DNA of 10,168 nucleotides from positions 11,170 through 21,337 of the forward strand of contig DBXU01000097.1 in the NCBI GenBank assembly GCA_002310075.1, given 5' to 3'. Every line of letters starts with the position of its first letter. Positions within the stretch are counted from its first letter, which is position 1. Below the pieces are notes generated by a model. That model saw only the letters and a list, made by a program, of their open reading frames with translations. It had not been told where the DNA came from and did no database searches. Below are positions 6,101-10,168 of this stretch, in pieces. A program made the position numbers and the translations under genes. The DNA is from Bacteroidales bacterium UBA1204 (GTDB lineage: Bacteria > Bacteroidota > Bacteroidia > Bacteroidales > F082).

Positions 6101-7966
6101 ATGTTGACCTTCTCCGAAATAGCACTGGACTTCTTGCAAAAGCTTTTCTCGTTCGACAAAGCCCACCCTCTACTTTTCACCCAATTCTATTTTTGGGCCT
6201 TTTTCGCCATTGTGTTTGCAGTATTCTGCTTGGTAAAAAACAAGTGTCTGTTGCGAAACACTTTTTTGTTTTTCGTCAGCTTGTTTTTCTATTACAAGAC
6301 CAGCGGGCTTTTTATTTTAATACTGATTTTCATTACTTTATACAATTTCTTCGCGGGGAAATGGATGCACACCCGAAAGAAAAACGGAAGCCGCAACTTC
6401 GTATTGGCCCTTAGTGTCATCGTCAACCTTTCGATCCTGTGTTATTTCAAATATGCCTATTTCCTCACCGATGTGGTGAACAACCTCACAGGCCTTGATT
6501 TCCATGTGTTCGACGTGTTTTCATGGGTCGGCAATGAAATTACCGGAACCAACCGCTTCAGCGTCGACGACATTCTTTTGCCAGTAGGAATCTCGTTCTA
6601 TACCTTCCAGGCCATCAGCTACATCATGGATGTGTATCGAGAACGTATCGAGCCCGTCAGAAACATCTTCGATTTTGGGTTTTATGTCAGCTTCTTCCCT
6701 CAGCTAGTGGCTGGTCCCATTGTGCGTGCTAATGAGTTTATCCCCCAGCTCCACAAAAAATACTTCCTAAGCCGCAAACAATTCGGCATAGCCATTTTTT
6801 GGATCATGAATGGTTTGGTGAAGAAAATCGTGCTGAGCGACTTCATCGCCATCAACTTCATCGACCGAGTTTTCGAGCAGCCCTTGCTTTACACCGGTTT
6901 TGAGAACCTCATGGCTTTGTTCGGCTATTCGCTACAAGTATATGCTGACTTCTCGGGTTATACCGACATCGCCATCGGCGTGGCCATGCTCATGGGATTT
7001 TACTTGCCCAAGAACTTCAACTCTCCATACAAAGCCAAAAACCCAGGAGAGTTTTGGAAACGCTGGCATATCTCTCTTTCACGCTGGTTGCAGGATTACC
7101 TCTACATCCCGTTGGGCGGCAACCGTAACGCCACCTTCGGCACGTTCTGCATCATCATCGTCATTGCAGCCATTGCCACTTTCCTTTCAGGCAGCTGGTG
7201 GGTCGGCTTAGGCATTGGCATTACGGCAGTAATCCTTGCATTGGTGGCCATCTTCAAACCCGAAAAACGGAAGAAGATCACCACCAATATCAACGCCATG
7301 GATACCATGTTGCTTGGGGGTCTTTGGCATGGTGCTTCATGGAATTTCATGATTTGGGGCGGTCTCAACGGCATTGGCATAATCTTCTATAAATTCTGGC
7401 GCGACTGGAGTGTATATGGACGCACCCTGTTCATCCTAATCGCCACCATTGCTCTTCGTATGCTGTGCCTCTTTGTCCCTCAACCCGTGTTCAATGTACT
7501 CTTCGTTTGGTGCGCCATCATTTTGGTCGGCAACATCATTCGTATGATCTACAACCTGTGTGGCGGTAAAAAGGCTTGGCAATGGTTACAGGATGCATGG
7601 GCCATCTTCCAGACCTTTACCTTCATCACGTTCACCCGTTTGTTCTTCCGTAGCGGTTCCAACCTCAACCCTGCCGAAGCCAATGAAACCGCATGGAACA
7701 CTGCAAAAAGCATGGTCAATCAGATGGGAAGCCACTGGCGTTTAGAACAGATTCCAGAGATTGCCTACCATTACCGTAACGTATTCATCCTGATTCTCAT
7801 AGGTTTAATCATCCATTGGCTGCCTGAGAATTTCAAACGACGTTACCGTATCTGGTTTGCCAAGATGCCCCTGTTGGTCATGGCCATTGTTTGTGCTATC
7901 ATTGTGTTCATCATCTACCAGTTTATCACAGCCGACTTGCAGTCTTTCATCTATTTCCAATTCTAA
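6101..7966 (+). CDS. MBOAT family O-acyltransferase (AlgI/PatA/DltB-like)
   Basis: A 621-residue polytopic inner-membrane protein. Recognisable AlgI-type signatures occur in order: LLPVGISFYTFQAISYIMDVYR (159-180), FFPQLVAGPIVRA (198-210), QVYADFSGYTDIAIG (279-293), FWKRWHISLSRWLQDYLYIP (318-337, conserved H323) and LLGGLWHGASWNF (404-416, conserved H410). The two histidines are the invariant pair of this family, H410 being the presumed catalytic one. AlgI, PatA and DltB homologues take an acyl group from a cytoplasmic donor and pass it across the membrane to SGNH partners. Here the partners would be the two upstream genes; the 1-nt gap indicates co-transcription. Two features are odd. The stretch between the histidines is about 87 residues, clearly longer than I expect for AlgI, and contains hydrophobic segments (about 345-387). 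The C-terminus adds a further helix (about 589-608). The final acceptor (peptidoglycan, capsule, exopolysaccharide or lipid-linked glycan) is unknown. Confidence 0.92.
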   Translation: MLTFSEIALDFLQKLFSFDKAHPLLFTQFYFWAFFAIVFAVFCLVKNKCLLRNTFLFFVSLFFYYKTSGLFILILIFITLYNFFAGKWMHTRKKNGSRNFVLALSVIVNLSILCYFKYAYFLTDVVNNLTGLDFHVFDVFSWVGNEITGTNRFSVDDILLPVGISFYTFQAISYIMDVYRERIEPVRNIFDFGFYVSFFPQLVAGPIVRANEFIPQLHKKYFLSRKQFGIAIFWIMNGLVKKIVLSDFIAINFIDRVFEQPLLYTGFENLMALFGYSLQVYADFSGYTDIAIGVAMLMGFYLPKNFNSPYKAKNPGEFWKRWHISLSRWLQDYLYIPLGGNRNATFGTFCIIIVIAAIATFLSGSWWVGLGIGITAVILALVAIFKPEKRKKITTNINAMDTMLLGGLWHGASWNFMIWGGLNGIGIIFYKFWRDWSVYGRTLFILIATIALRMLCLFVPQPVFNVLFVWCAIILVGNIIRMIYNLCGGKKAWQWLQDAWAIFQTFTFITFTRLFFRSGSNLNPAEANETAWNTAKSMVNQMGSHWRLEQIPEIAYHYRNVFILILIGLIIHWLPENFKRRYRIWFAKMPLLVMAIVCAIIVFIIYQFITADLQSFIYFQF

Positions 7967-7970
7967 TTGC

Positions 7971-7979
7971 TATCTTTGC
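7971..7979 (+). promoter_or_regulatory. Bacteroidetes-type -7 box directly before the omega-amidase gene
   Basis: TATCTTTGC fits TAnnTTTG plus C exactly and lies 5 nt after the MBOAT stop codon and 3 nt before the ATG at 7983. Transcription from this box would start at or very near the start codon, giving a leaderless or nearly leaderless mRNA. I see no good -33 TTG at 19-20 nt; TTTC at 7945-7948 is the nearest approximation. Read-through from the MBOAT operon is an alternative source of transcript. Confidence 0.4.
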
Positions 7980-7982
7980 GTC

Positions 7983-8777
7983 ATGGACAACCTCAACATC
8001 GCATACATACAAGCCAACCTCATCTGGGAGGATAAGGCCGCTAATTTGGAGCATTTCGGCCAGTTGTTGGAGCAAGTGCATCCTGGCACCGACCTGATTC
8101 TCATGCCCGAGACCTTCACCACGGCCTTCCCTGTCGACCCAAAGCAGTTTGCTGAAAAAGAAGACGGCCCCACGATGCAATGGCTGCATCAACAGGCCAA
8201 GACCAAAAAGGCGGTCATCTGCGCCACCTTCCCTCTTGATATTGAGGGACATTATTACAACAGCCTGGTTTGGACGCGTCCTGATGGCAGTTATGAGCTC
8301 TATTTCAAGCGGCACACCTTCACCATGGGCGGCGAGGACAAGTTGGTTGAACGTGGCGAAAAACAACTGATTGTAGAACTTAACGGCTGGCGTATTAGGC
8401 CCATGGTATGCTACGACATCCGCTTCCCCGTTTGGGCACGCAATCGTTTTGAAAACGGGGCGTATGAATATGATTTGGCGTTCTATCTCGCCAATTTCCC
8501 CGATTCAAGGATGATTGTTTGGAACACGCTTTTGGTGGCCCGTGCCATCGAAAACCAAGCCTATTGGATCGGCGTGAACCGAGTCGGCGAGGACGCCAAC
8601 GGATTACATTATAGCGGCGAGTCGCAGGTCATCAACTCTAGAGGAGAGGTCATCTCCAAGGCCGAGCCTTACCAAGAAGCCGTGCTACACTGCACCTTGG
8701 ATCACGAGAAGCTGCAGCGTTTCAGACAGAAGTTCCCGCTTGGTCCCGACTGGGATTCTTTCACCATAAAAATATGA
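7983..8777 (+). CDS. Nitrilase-superfamily amidohydrolase, YafV/Nit2-type omega-amidase
   Basis: A 264-residue cytoplasmic carbon-nitrogen hydrolase with the Glu-Lys-Cys triad visible: E43 in MPETFTTAF, K109 in YFKRHTFTMGGE and C143 in VCYDIRFPVWARN. The ETFTTAF and RAIENQAYWIGVNRVG (188-203) elements and the overall length are those of the YafV/Nit2 group. These enzymes hydrolyse the terminal amide of alpha-ketoglutaramate and alpha-ketosuccinamate, the by-products of glutamine and asparagine transamination, giving the 2-oxo acids and ammonia; they are regarded as metabolite-repair enzymes. Assignment to this subgroup is by motif recognition, and the substrate is inferred. A longer in-frame reading from 7857 would overlap the MBOAT gene and has no nitrilase sequence, so ATG 7983 (MDNLNIAYIQ) is the start. 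The tadA gene follows after 4 nt, probably in the same transcript. Confidence 0.9.
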   Translation: MDNLNIAYIQANLIWEDKAANLEHFGQLLEQVHPGTDLILMPETFTTAFPVDPKQFAEKEDGPTMQWLHQQAKTKKAVICATFPLDIEGHYYNSLVWTRPDGSYELYFKRHTFTMGGEDKLVERGEKQLIVELNGWRIRPMVCYDIRFPVWARNRFENGAYEYDLAFYLANFPDSRMIVWNTLLVARAIENQAYWIGVNRVGEDANGLHYSGESQVINSRGEVISKAEPYQEAVLHCTLDHEKLQRFRQKFPLGPDWDSFTIKI

Positions 8778-8781
8778 TGCC

Positions 8782-9225
8782 ATGACCCTGTCTGTTTTCT
8801 CCGACGAATACTACATGAAACAGGCCTATCAGGAGGCTCAGCAAGCCCTTGAAGCCGATGAGATTCCTATTGGTGCTGTAGTGGTATGCAATAATAAAGT
8901 CATCGCACGAGCGCATAACCAGACCGAGACGCTCAACGACGTGACGGCTCATGCCGAGATGCTGGCCATCACCGCTGCTGCCAACGCCTTGGGCGCAAAA
9001 TATTTGGATGAGTGTACGTTATATGTCACCTTGGAACCCTGTCCCATGTGCGCTGGCGCTTTATGCCATGCTCATATCGGCAAGGTTGTATGGGCTGCAG
9101 ATGACCCCAAGAATGGCTTCTCACGCTTCGGCAAGATGCTGCATCCCAAGACAAAGACAGAAACTGGCGTGATGCATGACGAATGCCTCACCTTGCTGAC
9201 GGACTTCTTTAAACGGAAACGATGA
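8782..9225 (+). CDS. tadA: tRNA-specific adenosine deaminase TadA
   Basis: A 147-residue cytoplasmic zinc deaminase that converts adenosine 34 of tRNA-Arg(ACG) to inosine so that one tRNA reads CGU, CGC and CGA; it is normally essential in bacteria. The zinc and catalytic motifs are complete: H57-A58-E59 (zinc ligand H57, proton-shuttle E59) and P86-C87-P88-M89-C90 (zinc ligands C87 and C90), followed by AGAL. The N-terminal helix with YYMKQAYQEAQQA, the IPIGAVVV strand and the RAHNQTET segment are typical, and the length is that of full TadA. Guanine or cytosine deaminases share the zinc motifs, but the IPIGAVVV and HNQTE elements favour TadA. ATG 8782 is chosen; M12 is an unlikely alternative because it would cut the first helix. 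The gene sits 4 nt after the omega-amidase stop, and the pair are probably co-transcribed. Confidence 0.93.
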   Translation: MTLSVFSDEYYMKQAYQEAQQALEADEIPIGAVVVCNNKVIARAHNQTETLNDVTAHAEMLAITAAANALGAKYLDECTLYVTLEPCPMCAGALCHAHIGKVVWAADDPKNGFSRFGKMLHPKTKTETGVMHDECLTLLTDFFKRKR

Positions 9226-9235
9226 AAAGGAGGTA

Positions 9236-9248
9236 CCCGCTAAGCGGG
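9236..9248. terminator. Short GC hairpin between convergent genes, possible weak terminator
   Basis: CCCGC and GCGGG form a perfect 5-bp stem around a TAA loop in the 34-nt gap between tadA and the convergent lipoprotein gene. No T-run follows on the plus strand. On the minus strand a pyrimidine-rich TACCTCCTTTTC follows. The location suits a shared terminator, but the stem is short and the U-tract poor. Confidence 0.3.
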
Positions 9249-9259
9249 CATCTCAGTCG

Positions 9260-10168
9260 TTATTCATCCTCCTCTTCGTTGGACTCTGGCAATTCCTCTA
9301 TATCGCTAGAAGAGGCTTCTGGCTCTGAAACCTCATCATCCACTTCATCTTCTTCTATTTCCTTTATGGTTGAAGGTATCTTTTGTCTCGGCGTTTCACC
9401 AGGGTTTTCATAGTAGCCTGTTTTTTTCTTGGTATATTTACGGATCACGAACAAGAGTGCTGCAAAAAACAGCGCCACAAATGCTTCCCAGAATTCCGTA
9501 AAATATTTCCAGACCACACTACATAGTTCTTCGATACGGTTCTTTTTCCTGTCTACAGAATTCACTTCTACAGTCACTGACAATGTATTTGTCCATTGGG
9601 TGCCGTCAATTTCCAAAAAGTCTTTGGTTGAAGAAAACTCAACTTTTGCGCTAACCTTAAACACTCCTATTTTTTTAGGTTTCAAGGAAAACGAAGCCGC
9701 TGTGCTACTTGAGGAGGACACAGGGACAATTTGTGGCGTATCAGGATCGACGATGAAATCAGATGCACGAGGGGTAACACGAGCGTAAGCGCGAACATCG
9801 GCAGGCGCAACAAAGAGAGAGTTGTAAACCTCTGTTGTGTCTTTCTCCGGAAGGGTTTCGGGCAACCCTATCCGAACCGTCATCTGGCCCTCGCTATCTT
9901 TATCTATAAGTTGAGAGGCTCCCAAACGAACTTCGTATTTATTCTTATTAATGGTCGAATTGTCTCCTTTTACGCCACCGGGAGCCGGAGCATAACACAG
10001 AGGCCCCCTATCAGACGGGGTATCTTCATGGACAGCGGTCGGCTCATAAGGATTTTCATCATCTACAAGGGCAGGCGTTTCCTCACTTGTGCATCCAACT
10101 ACTTCTTGTTCTTGTTCGGACGGTTTTGGCGAACAACCGACTATAGCCATACTCAAAAGAAAGGCTAT
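9260..10168 (-). CDS. Putative lipoprotein with beta-rich domain, one TM helix and acidic tail (5' end off window)
   Basis: The frame is open to the right edge and 302 residues are visible; the true start lies beyond base 10168. The visible N-terminus (IAFLLSMAIVGC-S) is the end of a lipoprotein signal with lipobox I-V-G-C, the lipidated cysteine encoded at 10135-10133. A polar, low-complexity linker follows (about 65 residues after the cysteine, rich in E, P, D and S), then a probable beta-sandwich of about 120 residues (9560-9930, including MTVRIGLPE and FSLKPKKIGVFKVSAKVEF). Next come an aromatic amphipathic stretch, one transmembrane helix (about 9440-9495, FVALFFAALLFVI) with a basic flank RKYTKKK, and a very acidic C-terminal tail (19 D/E in the last 35 residues). 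Positive charges after the helix predict an outside-in topology with a cytoplasmic tail, implying inner-membrane retention. I do not recognise the protein. Confidence 0.78.
   Translation of the reverse strand: MAFLLSMAIVGCSPKPSEQEQEVVGCTSEETPALVDDENPYEPTAVHEDTPSDRGPLCYAPAPGGVKGDNSTINKNKYEVRLGASQLIDKDSEGQMTVRIGLPETLPEKDTTEVYNSLFVAPADVRAYARVTPRASDFIVDPDTPQIVPVSSSSSTAASFSLKPKKIGVFKVSAKVEFSSTKDFLEIDGTQWTNTLSVTVEVNSVDRKKNRIEELCSVVWKYFTEFWEAFVALFFAALLFVIRKYTKKKTGYYENPGETPRQKIPSTIKEIEEDEVDDEVSEPEASSSDIEELPESNEEEDE

Noticed and set aside
6900..7745. Several plus- and minus-strand open frames of 60-105 codons inside the MBOAT gene
   Set aside because: They lie wholly within a gene with strong family motifs and read as out-of-frame products without recognisable domains.
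9222..9413. Plus-strand 63-codon frame preceded by AAAAGGAGG, which looks like a Shine-Dalgarno site
   Set aside because: The ATG overlaps the tadA stop and lies before the AGGAGG, so the motif is misplaced; the serine-rich product is the antisense of the lipoprotein's acidic tail.
10093..10098. Second VVGC in the lipoprotein, about 14 residues after the lipobox cysteine
   Set aside because: It is preceded by a charged EQEQE stretch and not a hydrophobic signal core, so it cannot be the lipidation site.
1..10168. CRISPR array, tRNA or rRNA gene, insertion sequence, integrase attachment site
   Set aside because: I saw no spaced direct repeats, cloverleaf, transposase motif or flanking inverted repeats; the window is almost fully explained by protein-coding genes.

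Overview
The window looks like a piece of a Bacteroidales (phylum Bacteroidota) chromosome. Two things point there: repeated matches to the Bacteroidetes-type -7 promoter box (TAnnTTTG) in front of genes, with no strong Shine-Dalgarno sequences, and the protein types themselves (EFR1-type flavodoxin/ferredoxin, YafV-type omega-amidase, paired SGNH proteins with an MBOAT acyltransferase). Base composition is close to half GC by eye. The window is densely coding: no gap exceeds about 110 bases, and I see no tRNA, rRNA, CRISPR array or insertion sequence.

Left part (1-3253). A minus-strand EFR1-type gene runs off the left edge and diverges from a plus-strand DinF-type MATE transporter; their promoters overlap. 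Convergent to that transporter, on the minus strand, lies a two-gene unit: a second MATE transporter of a different subfamily and a 98-residue protein of unknown function whose start overlaps the transporter's stop (TGATG).

Centre (3259-7966). This is the most interesting region, a tight plus-strand operon of three genes. The first is a membrane-anchored SGNH protein (507 aa), the second a secreted SGNH protein (424 aa, overlapping by ATGA), and the third a polytopic MBOAT O-acyltransferase (621 aa, 1-nt gap). The architecture parallels AlgI/AlgJ/AlgX, PatA/PatB and DltB/DltD systems, in which an MBOAT protein moves acyl groups across the membrane and SGNH proteins place them on, or remove them from, an extracytoplasmic glycan. 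I infer an envelope glycan acylation system whose substrate cannot be read from the sequence.

Right part (7971-10168). A plus-strand pair encodes a nitrilase-family omega-amidase (probable metabolite repair) and TadA, the essential tRNA wobble adenosine deaminase. The pair may have its own promoter only 3 nt before the first start codon. Convergent to tadA, a minus-strand lipoprotein gene runs off the right edge. It combines a lipobox, a probable beta-rich extracytoplasmic domain, one transmembrane helix and a very acidic C-terminal tail, and its function is not recognised.
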